A stretch of 41,632 nucleotides of DNA, from positions 1-41,632 of the forward strand of contig NZ_LRMM01000042.1 in assembly GCF_001647275.1 (NCBI RefSeq), read 5' to 3'. Numbering within the stretch: position 1 is the stretch's first letter; each line of letters begins with the position of its first letter. Made by a program: the position numbers and the translations under genes. The notes beneath the pieces are model-generated. The model saw only the letters and a list, made by a program, of their open reading frames with translations, was not told the origin of the DNA and did no database searches. This DNA is from Rufibacter ruber. Lineage in GTDB: Bacteria > Bacteroidota > Bacteroidia > Cytophagales > Hymenobacteraceae. This document shows, one piece after another, positions 1-6,903 of this stretch.

Positions 1-38
1 TTTTTGGGAACCTGTTTGGGAAAACAGCAAAAACAGAA
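1..38. repeat. Dispersed palindrome, copy 1 (cut by window edge)
   Basis: This is one of about 14 related imperfect palindromes in the window. The left arm reads TTTTTGGG...CTGTTT and the right arm AAAACAG.CAAAAACAG. It begins at base 1, so the left end is probably missing. It lies just beyond the outermost Y RNA. Confidence 0.6.
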
Positions 39-55
39 GGGGTAAAGAATAACCA

Positions 56-201
56 AGGAAACGGGCGACAAGCGGCAAAGGCCTTTCTCTGGTGTGCATC
101 TCATACACCAAGCCCCGTCCTTTGGAAGGAGGGGCCGCAGGTCTTGCACCTGCCCCACCAGCGTGGAACCGAAGTATCCCTTGCCTACGGCACCGTTTCC
201 T
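56..201 (-). ncRNA. Y RNA 1 (Ro-associated, tRNA-like insert)
   Basis: On the minus strand the ends pair as AGGAAACGG with CCGTTTCCT. Just inside are the blocks shared by all five units: GGTGCCGTAG on the 5' side and GTCGCCC on the 3' side, the expected Ro-binding stem. The insert holds a T-arm-like hairpin (137-153, 5-bp stem, 7-base loop), a capped acceptor-like hairpin (110-135) and a D-arm-like hairpin (91-109). The order is T arm, acceptor, D arm, so it is a permuted tRNA mimic as known for bacterial YrlA RNAs. The T loop is degenerate (TGCAAGA), making this the least tRNA-like of the units with a full insert. Strand follows from the T-arm and D-arm sense in units 2 and 5 and matches rsr. 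Exact ends are inferred from the stem. Confidence 0.75.
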
Positions 202-256
202 GGCTATTTTTCTTAAAACTCATCCAAACCAGGTGCTTCCTGTAAAACAGGGAACA

Positions 257-390
257 AGCGGGCGACAAACGGAGGGAGACTTTTGCGTTGCTCTACCTCT
301 GAGCTACACCTCCCGCTTGGGGAGATGGAGGGAATCGAACCCCCGGCACACGGCGGGACAGGCGAAGTAACTCCCCCCTACGGCACCGCT
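257..390 (-). ncRNA. Y RNA 2 (permuted tRNA mimic)
   Basis: The outer stem pairs AGCGG (257-261) with CCGCT (386-390). The GGTGCCGTAG and GTCGCCC blocks of the putative Ro-binding stem are intact. On the minus strand a T arm with TTCGATT loop (328-345) is followed by CATCTCCC, a short linker, and GGGAGGTG, which pair as an acceptor stem (308-328). Next comes a canonical D arm, GCTCAGAGGTAGAGC (290-304). This is a tRNA opened at the anticodon side and closed at the acceptor end. The anticodon arm is replaced by the Ro stem, so it cannot act as an ordinary tRNA. It is the clearest tRNA mimic in the cluster. Confidence 0.85.
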
Positions 391-430
391 CGTTTTTGCC
401 CTGGTTTACAGAAAACAGCCTGAAAACAGA
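391..430. repeat. Dispersed palindrome, copy 2
   Basis: Arms GTTTTTGCCCTG and CAG.CTGAAAAC flank a short centre. It lies between Y RNA 2 and Y RNA 3, so it may separate or help process these transcripts. Confidence 0.65.
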
Positions 431-435
431 AAAAC

Positions 436-507
436 AGGAAAGGGCGACAGGCAACGGGAGGCGGTCAAGTGGAAGTAGAAGTAACTCCCGTCTACGGCAC
501 CTTTCCT
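436..507 (-). ncRNA. Y RNA 3 (short form, no tRNA-like insert)
   Basis: The 72-base unit keeps the outer stem AGGAAAGG/CCTTTCCT, the GGTGCCGTAGA block, the GGGAGTTACTTC block and the GTCGCCC block. It lacks any T-arm, acceptor or D-arm sequence. An inner stem ACGGGAG/CTCCCGT closes a loop of about 25 bases. It therefore looks like a bare Ro-binding hairpin, resembling the compact Y RNAs of animals more than the tRNA-like bacterial ones. It could be a functional short Y RNA or a deletion product; retention of all the conserved blocks favours function. Confidence 0.7.
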
Positions 508-597
508 TTTCTCTGGATGGACATTGGAGGTTCATTTAGCAGGCCCCGCCTCCAGAACTCCTGTTCTGAAACAGGGGCATCAGGCAAGGCTGAAATG

Positions 598-710
598 AGG
601 GAAAGGGCGACAGGCGGTGCGTGTATTTCCGCTGTTGCCAGCGGGCAGGATTCGAACCTGCGAGTCCTAAGACCAACCACGAAGTAGCACGCATTTACGG
701 CACCTTTCCT
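598..710 (-). ncRNA. Y RNA 4 (T arm and capped stem, D arm missing)
   Basis: The conserved GGTGCCGTA and GTCGCCC blocks lie inside an AGGGAAAGG/CCTTTCCT stem, followed by an inner stem TGCGTG/CACGCA. The insert has a textbook T arm (645-661: GCAGG stem, TTCGAAT loop). It also has a 6-bp stem capped by a GCAA tetraloop (629-644, CCGCTG/CAGCGG), which takes the acceptor position. No D arm is visible. It is intermediate between the full mimics (units 2 and 5) and the bare hairpin (unit 3). Confidence 0.75.
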
Positions 711-798
711 TTCCTCTGGATTTCAAGCAAGATGTCAAATTCTCTGCCTGCACTAATAGAAATTGTTTTTTCAAAGCACAGGAGAGGAGAGAAGAAGC

Positions 799-944
799 AG
801 GAAAGGGCGACTGGCAGCGGGAGTAGGTGCATGGCTCTACCACTGAGCTATACCTCTTTTCAGGGAGGTGGGGGGATTCGAACCACCGGCCTATGCGTTG
901 CGAGTTGGAAGTCGAAGTAACTCCTGCTTAACGGCACCTTTCCT
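799..944 (-). ncRNA. Y RNA 5 (permuted tRNA mimic, nearest rsr)
   Basis: The outer stem is AGGAAAGG/CCTTTCCT, with GGTGCCGT and GTCGCCC inside it. On the minus strand the order is a T arm with TTCGAAT loop (871-887), acceptor-like strands CACCTCC and GAGGTA joined by a short A-rich linker, then the D arm GCTCAGTGGTAGAGC (834-848). The T stem has one mismatch in the middle. This unit is first downstream of rsr on the same strand, so it may be transcribed with rsr or from its own promoter in 945-1374; no convincing promoter was found. Confidence 0.82.
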
Positions 945-955
945 TTCTCTTCAAA

Positions 956-978
956 CCTTCCGCCCGTTTGGCGGAAGG
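956..978. other. Perfect 9-bp hairpin upstream of Y RNA 5
   Basis: CCTTCCGCC and GGCGGAAGG pair perfectly around a 5-base loop. It sits 12 bases before the 5' end of Y RNA 5 in transcript sense. No T run follows on the minus strand, so it is more likely a processing or structural element than an intrinsic terminator. Confidence 0.5.
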
Positions 979-1021
979 GCACTTTATTGATGTTCTTTTA
1001 TAAGGATTTACTTTGGGCACC

Positions 1022-1284
1022 CCAGCAGATACTCCTCTTTGAAGCAGGCCGTTTCATTCTCACTTTTCTCTGGTTCAAGTTTCTAACTTGGATCTATTTT
1101 GAGCTGAAGTTTTCAACTTCAGTGAGGGGAATGCCTCAAGATACACATGGCTGATTCTCCCAGATTGCTGAAATCTATGGCGCGGAAGTTACTTCCGTGA
1201 CGTACCAAGAGCGGGTTCAGGCATGCGCGGTTCTCCTGTGTAAACATCCCCCTTCGCCCCCTTCATAAGGGGAGTATCTGCTGG
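1022..1284. repeat. 263-bp element with terminal inverted repeats (MITE-like)
   Basis: The ends are perfect 14-bp inverted repeats, CCAGCAGATACTCC (1022-1035) and its complement (1271-1284), extending to about 18 bp with one mismatch. Nothing inside is coding. It contains a perfect small palindrome, CGGAAGTTACTTCCG, at 1182-1196. No target-site duplication is obvious. It separates rsr from its Y RNAs, filling most of the 430-bp gap between them. Confidence 0.5.
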
Positions 1285-1316
1285 TAACACCACCCGTGGG
1301 CTTTGCCGATAATCTT

Positions 1317-1360
1317 TCTGTTTCCGGCCTGTTTTCCAGAAAACAGGCGAAAACAGAAAA
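1317..1360. repeat. Dispersed palindrome, copy 3
   Basis: Arms CTGTTTCCGGCCTGTTTT and AAAACAGGC.AAAACAG. It starts 15 bp beyond the rsr stop codon, a position seen for several copies, which suggests a 3'-end role for the transcript. Confidence 0.7.
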
Positions 1361-1374
1361 ATGGCTTCACTTAG

Positions 1375-2910
1375 TTACCCTTGCAGCTCAATGGCTTCTA
1401 CCATGGCCAGGGCATCGCCGCCGTTTTCCAGGGCCTCCAGTACCTCGAAGACTTTGTCTGACCAGCCGGCAATAAGGAACACGTCTTCCTGCAGCAGGCT
1501 GAGGGGGGCGGTGCCGTAGCCCGCCAGGTCAAAGAGGTAAAGGCGCGCGCGGGGGTGAAAGGCTTTGTATTGGGTCCACTCCTGCGCCAGGCTGTAGCCG
1601 TCATAGTTGCTGTTCCAGAGTTGGCAGTCAGTGAAGAGCATAATTTTGTCTGCCCGCACATAGCCCGCCCGGAGGTTATGCAGCACCAGATGGCCGTTGG
1701 TGCTGTAGCCCACTTCGCCCTCGCGCCGGTAGAACTCCTGCACGTTGGCCAGCACGCCCCTGCGGGGCAGGTTGATGACCTTAAACGTATCCCCAAACAT
1801 GCCCGCCACCACGCGCTCACAGGTGTGCTGCAGCAGCATGCCCAGCAACAGCCCTATGTCATAGAGCTGGATCTTGCTATTGGCCGACACACTCTTTTGC
1901 ATGGAACCCGACACGTCACAGGCCACCACCACTTTCTGCTCCTTGGAGAAGCCCCGCAGGTTGCGCACGCTGTGCTGCACGGCGGTCTCCAGGGCGTCTA
2001 GCACGCGGGGCACGTCTGGCGAGAACAGGGGCTGCACCTCGCGGTACGCCGAGAGGAAGCGGAACGGCAGCTGCCTGGCCTTCTGCACCGCCTGCGGGTT
2101 GGCCAGCGTCTGGCACACCTGCTTTATGTGCGCTTTGGACACGTTGGCCTCCAGAATGTTGCGCAAGTTGCGCAGCAGGGCCATGTAGCCCAGCTGGCCG
2201 CTGTCTATGAGTTCTTCCCACTTGTTCCGGAACGCCAGATTGCGCTCGCCGCCGTTCCGGAAGTGCTGCTGCCCCAGCGCAGACAACTCGGTTTCCCAGG
2301 TGTAGGGGGTGGGCAGGGTGTTGGTGGCAATCTGGTCGAAGACACTTTGCTGCTGCGCGTCTTTGGCCTTGGGGTGCGCCAGGAACAGGGCGTCCCGCAG
2401 TTTGACCTCGGCGGCGCGGTTGTACTTGGCGAACTGGTAGGCGTCAAAGCGGTTGAAGGCCAGCGCCACGCCCCGCTGCAGCTGCTTGGAGAGCCGGTGC
2501 AGTTTCTTGGTGCCCTGGCGCCCGTTCCGGAACTGGTAGTAGGCCAGCAGCTCGGTGATCTCGTCGGCGCGTTGCAGGGTCTGGGCCACGGCGCGGCTCA
2601 CCAGGCTGTCGCCGCGGTGGGTGAGGGCCAGTTCTACCAGCAGCACCAGGGGCACGCTGCGCAGGTGCATCTGGGTGCGGGTGTACACCGCCAGTTGGGC
2701 CACAAAGGCAGGCTCGTTCTGGGCCACCAGCGTCTGCAACTTCTCCAGCCGCGCGTTGGCGGACTGGTAGAAGCCGTCTTGCAGGGAGGCCGTGACGGCC
2801 GCCGCGTACAGCTCGGCCTTCGGTCCCAGTTTCCAGGCCAGCGCCCCCTCGTGGTTGAGGGTGGGGGCCTCGGTGGCGGTCGCTTTCGGTCTGAAGAAGT
2901 TGAATCGCAT
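1375..2910 (-). CDS. rsr: Ro60/Rsr-type TROVE domain protein with VWA domain
   Basis: This is the bacterial orthologue of the Ro autoantigen. It is a ring-shaped HEAT-repeat RNA-binding protein that binds Y RNAs and misfolded or processed RNAs, and in known bacteria works with nucleases in RNA turnover. The 511-residue product has an N-terminal TROVE region (about 16-320) and a C-terminal von Willebrand A domain whose metal site DVSGS is at about 332-336. The size is normal for the family. The ATG at 2910 (MRFNFFRP) is preferred over a TTG at 2937. With it, the shared operator lies about 40 bp upstream, matching the rtcB spacing. Downstream on the same strand are five Y RNAs. A fragment of rtcB at 5353-5496 suggests rtcB once lay directly upstream, as in known rsr-yrl-rtc clusters. 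Confidence 0.93.
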   Translation of the reverse strand: MRFNFFRPKATATEAPTLNHEGALAWKLGPKAELYAAAVTASLQDGFYQSANARLEKLQTLVAQNEPAFVAQLAVYTRTQMHLRSVPLVLLVELALTHRGDSLVSRAVAQTLQRADEITELLAYYQFRNGRQGTKKLHRLSKQLQRGVALAFNRFDAYQFAKYNRAAEVKLRDALFLAHPKAKDAQQQSVFDQIATNTLPTPYTWETELSALGQQHFRNGGERNLAFRNKWEELIDSGQLGYMALLRNLRNILEANVSKAHIKQVCQTLANPQAVQKARQLPFRFLSAYREVQPLFSPDVPRVLDALETAVQHSVRNLRGFSKEQKVVVACDVSGSMQKSVSANSKIQLYDIGLLLGMLLQHTCERVVAGMFGDTFKVINLPRRGVLANVQEFYRREGEVGYSTNGHLVLHNLRAGYVRADKIMLFTDCQLWNSNYDGYSLAQEWTQYKAFHPRARLYLFDLAGYGTAPLSLLQEDVFLIAGWSDKVFEVLEALENGGDALAMVEAIELQG

Positions 2911-2950
2911 CGTGGTAGTGGTTAGTGAACGATGCAAAGGTGAGGGGCTC

Positions 2951-2983
2951 CTGCGCAGTCTTTTTGCGCAGGTGGGGAAAGAT
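2951..2983 (-). promoter_or_regulatory. Shared operator/promoter region of rsr
   Basis: Two TGCGCA half-sites (2952-2957 and 2965-2970) have starts 13 bp apart with a CTTTTT run between them. The same arrangement occurs before rtcB and the WYL regulator gene. In transcript sense, TTTGC begins exactly 13 bases after the second half-site, as at rtcB. It may be part of a degenerate -7 element (CACCTTTG against TAnnTTTG). No TTG is seen at the expected -33 distance, which would suit an activator-dependent promoter. Binding by the WYL protein is inferred. Confidence 0.75.
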
Positions 2984-3084
2984 TAAATTTTTTTTAAGTC
3001 TATTGGATAATAAAAAATGTGGATAAAATAATACTTGAAATGGGTTGTTGAAAAAACTAAATCCATATTTTTAAAGAAAAAACT

Positions 3085-5295
3085 ATGTATATATCTAAAT
3101 TCTACGCTCATAACTATAGAAGCCTGAAGAATGTTGAAGTAAGCTTCAAAAATGGAGTCAATGTTATTGTAGGAAAGAATAATTCTGGAAAGTCAAACAT
3201 CGTCAAAGGTCTTGATATATTATTAGGTGATAGATTTCCTAACTACATAACCTTCACTGATAATGATTTTTATACTGAAGAACATGTACGTGAATGTTAT
3301 GACTCAGATGGTAAAATAGTATTGAATGGGAATGATGTCGTTTTTGAACCTTATGAAAGTATAGAACAAAGTTTCTATTTGGAAGCCACTCTAGAGGGGA
3401 GAGATTTTGACGAAAATAAAATTAGAACTATAAAGAAAAAAACTGCTCTTTCTAAAATAAAGAGTTTTAATTCCTTATTTAAAGATGATAATGGAAATGT
3501 AAAAATAGACTATGAGTTTTTTCAAAACTTAGACGAGATAGATAACTCTAATAATATAGAAGAAATCATTCAGTATGGTAGAAATACCAAAACAAAATGG
3601 TGTAGTGCAGAAGAACTATTGCAGTTTCTTAAAAATTCTACAATCATTAAACTTTTCTTTACCAAAAATAAAGATGAGGACCAATCTGGTTATGGTATGT
3701 TAATGTGTGATTTGAATGGCGATTACTGGATTACACATTTTATTTCAAAAAAATTACGAGATTCACTGTTAACAACAGCTTTGATTGGAACCTTTAGAAG
3801 TCCAAAAGATGAATTAAGGAATGTTCATTATAGCTGGTTTGGAAAGTTAATAAAAGGCTTATGGGATCAAGGGAAAGACAAAGTTGATGACTCTGTTGGC
3901 GAACGAATTGAGTTGTTGATCCAGAAGAAAACAGTAGATATAAAAAAATTAGTTGATGGAGTATTTGATGATAATACACTAGACTTAAGAGAAATTCTCA
4001 TGAGAGCAATCTCTCACAAGAAGGTTAGTTTTAAATTATTAGATGATTCATCATTCGATTTATATAAAAATATAAGACTATTCGTGAATGATGGTATTGA
4101 TCGGCCTTTGACTGAAAAGGGATCAGGAATACAAAGTGCAATTATAATATCTCTGTTTTCTGAATTTTGTAAACAATTCCATAATAATAGTTCTTTGTTG
4201 ATTGCAGAGGAGCCTGAGTTGTTTCTGCACCCTCAAGCTAGAAGAGTGATTGCTGCAGAATTAAGTAAGTTTTTGAATACTGGAGAAGCTCAAAAGCGGC
4301 AGCTTATCATAAATACTCATTCAACTGAATTTTTGAAAAATATTTCCCCAGACTGTATAATCCGAATTTATAAACCAGAGGATAGTAATTATAGCCTAGT
4401 GTATCAGTTATGTGAGGATGTAAGTGGTGCTATTGGTAATGATTTAGTACGGCTATTATGGTCTAACAATTGTGAAATTTTTTTCGCAGATAAGGTAGTT
4501 CTTGTTGAAGGTGGTGAGCTTTACTTATTAAGTCCAATAGTGGATAAGCTTACTGGAGATAACCAGCTTTTAGATTATAATAATGTTTCTGTTATTAGAG
4601 TTAATGGAAAAGGAAACTTTATTACATATATTAAGATGCTTAATGAATTTAAAATTAAGTGGCTTGTATTAGGTGATTTAGATTGTTATAAGGATGAGGT
4701 AGGAAAAATCGTAAGACATTTGCAAATACAAGATATAGATGGTGATGTAGCTCTTGTTCAAAACGCTATTAAGAATATAGAAACAGATTATAGTAAAATT
4801 CAAGAAAGGAATAAGAAGATAGTAAAAAATACTGATGCTCAGCAGTTAAAAAGAGTATTCGAGCTTTTTGTGCATGGAGAAATAGAAAGAGATAACGAAG
4901 ACTTAATTCAAATAATACAGGAGATGCAGGATAAGTATAAGTTGAAAGATTATTATTCTGCTATTCAGGAGTCTGGATTATCTGAAAATTTTTCTAAAGT
5001 CCAGAAAGCATTGAAAAAGTGTAATGTATTTGTTTGGTCTAAAGGCGAGCTTGAAAATTATTATACAGATGCATCACGTGCTGTAAAAGGAAGTAAGGAT
5101 ATTGTTGCCCTGGAAATATCATATGCTTTAAAAGAAACAGATAATTCTGTTGATGATTTCTTCAATGAAGTTGATGAGTTAAAGGAGTTAGTTGTATCAA
5201 TATTTTCTGATATAAAATTAAACAATGATGAGATCGCCAAGGTCATTTCTACATATGGCGTTGTAGAAGAGGAAACTCAGCCTAGTGAAGAGTAG
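3085..5295 (+). CDS. OLD-family ATP-dependent nuclease (AAA ATPase plus Toprim)
   Basis: OLD proteins join an SMC/RecF-like ATPase to a Toprim nuclease domain and often serve in phage defence. The 736-residue product shows Walker A at about 30-37 (GKNNSGKS), a signature-like GSGIQSA near 346-352, Walker B LLIAEEPE near 371-378, and a switch His in NTHS near 411. The Toprim part has VLVEGGE (Glu about 475) and DLDC (Asp about 531 and 533). No UvrD-like partner follows, so it resembles the stand-alone class 1 type rather than the Gabija pair. The gene is visibly AT-rich compared with its neighbours and on the opposite strand from rsr, consistent with horizontal gain between rsr and the rtcB remnant. 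The target is unknown. Confidence 0.88.
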   Translation: MYISKFYAHNYRSLKNVEVSFKNGVNVIVGKNNSGKSNIVKGLDILLGDRFPNYITFTDNDFYTEEHVRECYDSDGKIVLNGNDVVFEPYESIEQSFYLEATLEGRDFDENKIRTIKKKTALSKIKSFNSLFKDDNGNVKIDYEFFQNLDEIDNSNNIEEIIQYGRNTKTKWCSAEELLQFLKNSTIIKLFFTKNKDEDQSGYGMLMCDLNGDYWITHFISKKLRDSLLTTALIGTFRSPKDELRNVHYSWFGKLIKGLWDQGKDKVDDSVGERIELLIQKKTVDIKKLVDGVFDDNTLDLREILMRAISHKKVSFKLLDDSSFDLYKNIRLFVNDGIDRPLTEKGSGIQSAIIISLFSEFCKQFHNNSSLLIAEEPELFLHPQARRVIAAELSKFLNTGEAQKRQLIINTHSTEFLKNISPDCIIRIYKPEDSNYSLVYQLCEDVSGAIGNDLVRLLWSNNCEIFFADKVVLVEGGELYLLSPIVDKLTGDNQLLDYNNVSVIRVNGKGNFITYIKMLNEFKIKWLVLGDLDCYKDEVGKIVRHLQIQDIDGDVALVQNAIKNIETDYSKIQERNKKIVKNTDAQQLKRVFELFVHGEIERDNEDLIQIIQEMQDKYKLKDYYSAIQESGLSENFSKVQKALKKCNVFVWSKGELENYYTDASRAVKGSKDIVALEISYALKETDNSVDDFFNEVDELKELVVSIFSDIKLNNDEIAKVISTYGVVEEETQPSEE

Positions 5296-5352
5296 ATCAT
5301 AACAGTGAGTTCCTACTGTTATTGAAATAGATTCTAAAACTGTGGGAACCTC

Positions 5353-5496
5353 TTATTCCCCCTCCAAATACTGCTCATCCCCACACATACCCACAATCTT
5401 CTGCGTGAAAGTCCCCACCACGTTCACCAGTTCCTGCTGGGCGGCCATAACCTGGTGGATGTCTTTGTAGGCCAAGGGCGCTTCGTCCAGGCCAGA
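5353..5496 (-). pseudogene. Orphan 3' end of rtcB (last 47 codons and stop)
   Basis: The minus strand encodes SGLDEAPLAYKDIHQV through DEQYLEGE and a stop, matching the end of the full RtcB at 22540-22683. By hand alignment 131 of 144 bases agree (about 91%). Most of the 13 differences are synonymous: only four codons change residue (G/R, Q/P, N/D, L/M). This pattern suggests the copies diverged while both were functional genes. Similarity stops abruptly at about 5496, where the sequence becomes unrelated. No start or catalytic part is present. Together with the full gene it forms a direct repeat bracketing the 17-kb carbohydrate segment. Confidence 0.9.
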
Positions 5497-5907
5497 GTTG
5501 ATCACTTATGCCAACCAGTGGCTGCTGCACGCTCAGCTCCTCTTTCTGTTTTTGGTCTGTTTTTCTGAAAACAGCCCAAAAACGGAAAGCCTAATTCCTT
5601 CTGCAGAGATCGCAACTGTGTTCAAAGGAAATAAAATTGCAATAGGTGTACATATAGGGGACTACTTGCTACTAACTTACCCATGCCGGCTAATCAGACA
5701 GATTGACCTTCCAATCAAACAGATCTCCTTCCTTCTTTTGCTCTTCTTATAGGTGCTCTTCACGTGAAGGAGGAACAAGCTATTAGAGGTTTGATTTTCA
5801 TTTTGTCACCATACTGGCTAAATGTGCGCAGCTGAATGACGAAATATTAAAAATATTCTTAAAAATTTAGGAAATATATTTTTTTACTCTACCTTTAGAT
5901 CGTTGAA
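5497..5907. other. Non-coding gap between rtcB remnant and gntR
   Basis: An 84-codon reading frame spans 5498-5752, but it runs through a dispersed palindrome, has no recognisable domain and no ribosome site, so it is not called as a gene. The second half is AT-rich and leads into the gntR promoter. Nothing like an integrase or transposase is present. Confidence 0.55.
5544..5587. repeat. Dispersed palindrome, copy 4
   Basis: Arms TTCTGTTTTTGG.CTGTTTT and AAAACAG.CCAAAAACGGAA. It lies in the gap between the rtcB remnant and the GntR gene. Confidence 0.7.
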
Positions 5908-5933
5908 TATGTATGAACATATAGACATATGTC
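5908..5933. promoter_or_regulatory. Putative GntR operator 1 (autoregulatory)
   Basis: The site begins TATGTATGAACATAT and continues with a further ACATAT half-site. A closely related site, beginning TATGTCTGAACATAT, lies upstream of susC at 6838-6863. It overlaps the ATG at 5929, which favours translation from 5944. Binding of the adjacent GntR protein is inferred from the shared sequence and position. Confidence 0.65.
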
Positions 5934-5943
5934 TTTTGAAGGT

Positions 5944-6677
5944 ATGAAGGTTTTTAACATAGATCATGGCAGTGCCATTCCTCTTCACCTACAGGTTGAG
6001 GATCTCTTGCGCGAACTTATTAAGAATCCTGAGTACCAGGAAGGCAAACTGTTACCCAATGAAGTAGCCCTGGCCAAACAGTTGGGTATTTCCCGTAACA
6101 CCGTGCGGCAGGCCACCAACAAACTGGTGTTTGAGCGCCTGCTGGTGCGCAAGAAAGGCGTAGGCACCACGGTGGCCAAAGACAACATCACCACCAAACT
6201 TGACAAGTGGTCCAGCTTCACCCATGAGATGGGGGAGAAGGGCGTCACGTTCCGCAACTATGAGATTGAGGTGGCCCAGGTAGAGGCAGATGAGGAAATA
6301 AGGCGGCTGTTTAACATTACCCGCAAGTCTAAAGTGGTTAAACTGGAAAGGCTGAGGGGCCTTGACACAGGCCCCGTGGTGTATTTCATCTCCTACTTTC
6401 ACCCCCGCGTAGGATTAACCGGCAAAGAAGACTTCACCCAGCCGCTGTATGACATGCTGGAGCGCACTTACCATACTGTGGCCTCAGTGTCTAAAGAAGG
6501 CATCAGCGCCATCTTGGCAGACAAAGAACTCTCAAAGAAATTAGAGATAGCCGTTGGCGATCCTGTCCTTTTCAGGAAAAGGGTAGTCTGTGACCCAGGC
6601 GCCGGCCTATTGAGTATAACCTTGGCTTTTACCGGGCAGATAAATTTACCTATACCATTGAGATAGAAAGAGGATAG
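5944..6677 (+). CDS. GntR/HutC-family regulator with UTRA domain (one-base frameshift)
   Basis: This is a ligand-responsive repressor or activator of the adjacent sugar locus. It has an N-terminal winged helix (SAIPLHLQVEDLLREL, then NEVALAKQLGISRNTVRQA) and a C-terminal UTRA effector domain that in the family binds a sugar phosphate or similar metabolite. ATG 5944 (MKVFNIDHG) is preferred; ATG 5929 lies inside the operator. As given, the frame goes off at about 6603 and would end at 6666 with a non-family tail. One extra C in GCC.GG gives DPGARPIEYNLGFYRAD, the usual UTRA ending, with a stop at 6677 and 244 residues. The missing base is probably a sequencing error. Effector unknown. Confidence 0.85.
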
Positions 6678-6837
6678 GCGTTTCCTGCCGGGCAGGAAGA
6701 TCTATGTACAGAACGTGTTGCTTTAATAAAACGTGCCTCCTTCATGCCTGGCTAGGATGGCGCGTGCAGGAGAGCGGGCACCTGAACACCTTCTTTTAGA
6801 CTGTTCCTGTTGGGATTAAGGCTTTTTAGGCTTCTTA

Positions 6838-6863
6838 TATGTCTGAACATATGAACATATAGA
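6838..6863. promoter_or_regulatory. Putative GntR operator 2, upstream of susC
   Basis: It matches the gntR operator over the first 15 bases with one difference (TATGTCTGAACATAT) and is followed by a second GAACATAT copy. It is 41 bp upstream of the susC start, a suitable place to control the whole 6904-22380 gene run. Confidence 0.65.
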
Positions 6864-6903
6864 TTATAGTTCCTTTTGTTTAACCACTGTTGCATACGTA
6901 CAT

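Noticed and set aside
92-920. Several reading frames of 60-100 codons on both strands across the first kilobase
   Set aside because: They run through the base-paired Y RNA units, share no protein family and repeat only because the RNA elements repeat.
56-944. Repeat array as a CRISPR or as ordinary tRNA genes
   Set aside because: Units are 72-146 bases with pairing ends and variable inserts, no regular short repeat-spacer pattern. The tRNA pieces are permuted and have no anticodon arm.
5498-5752. 84-codon frame downstream of the rtcB remnant
   Set aside because: It crosses a dispersed palindrome and has no domain or plausible translation signal.
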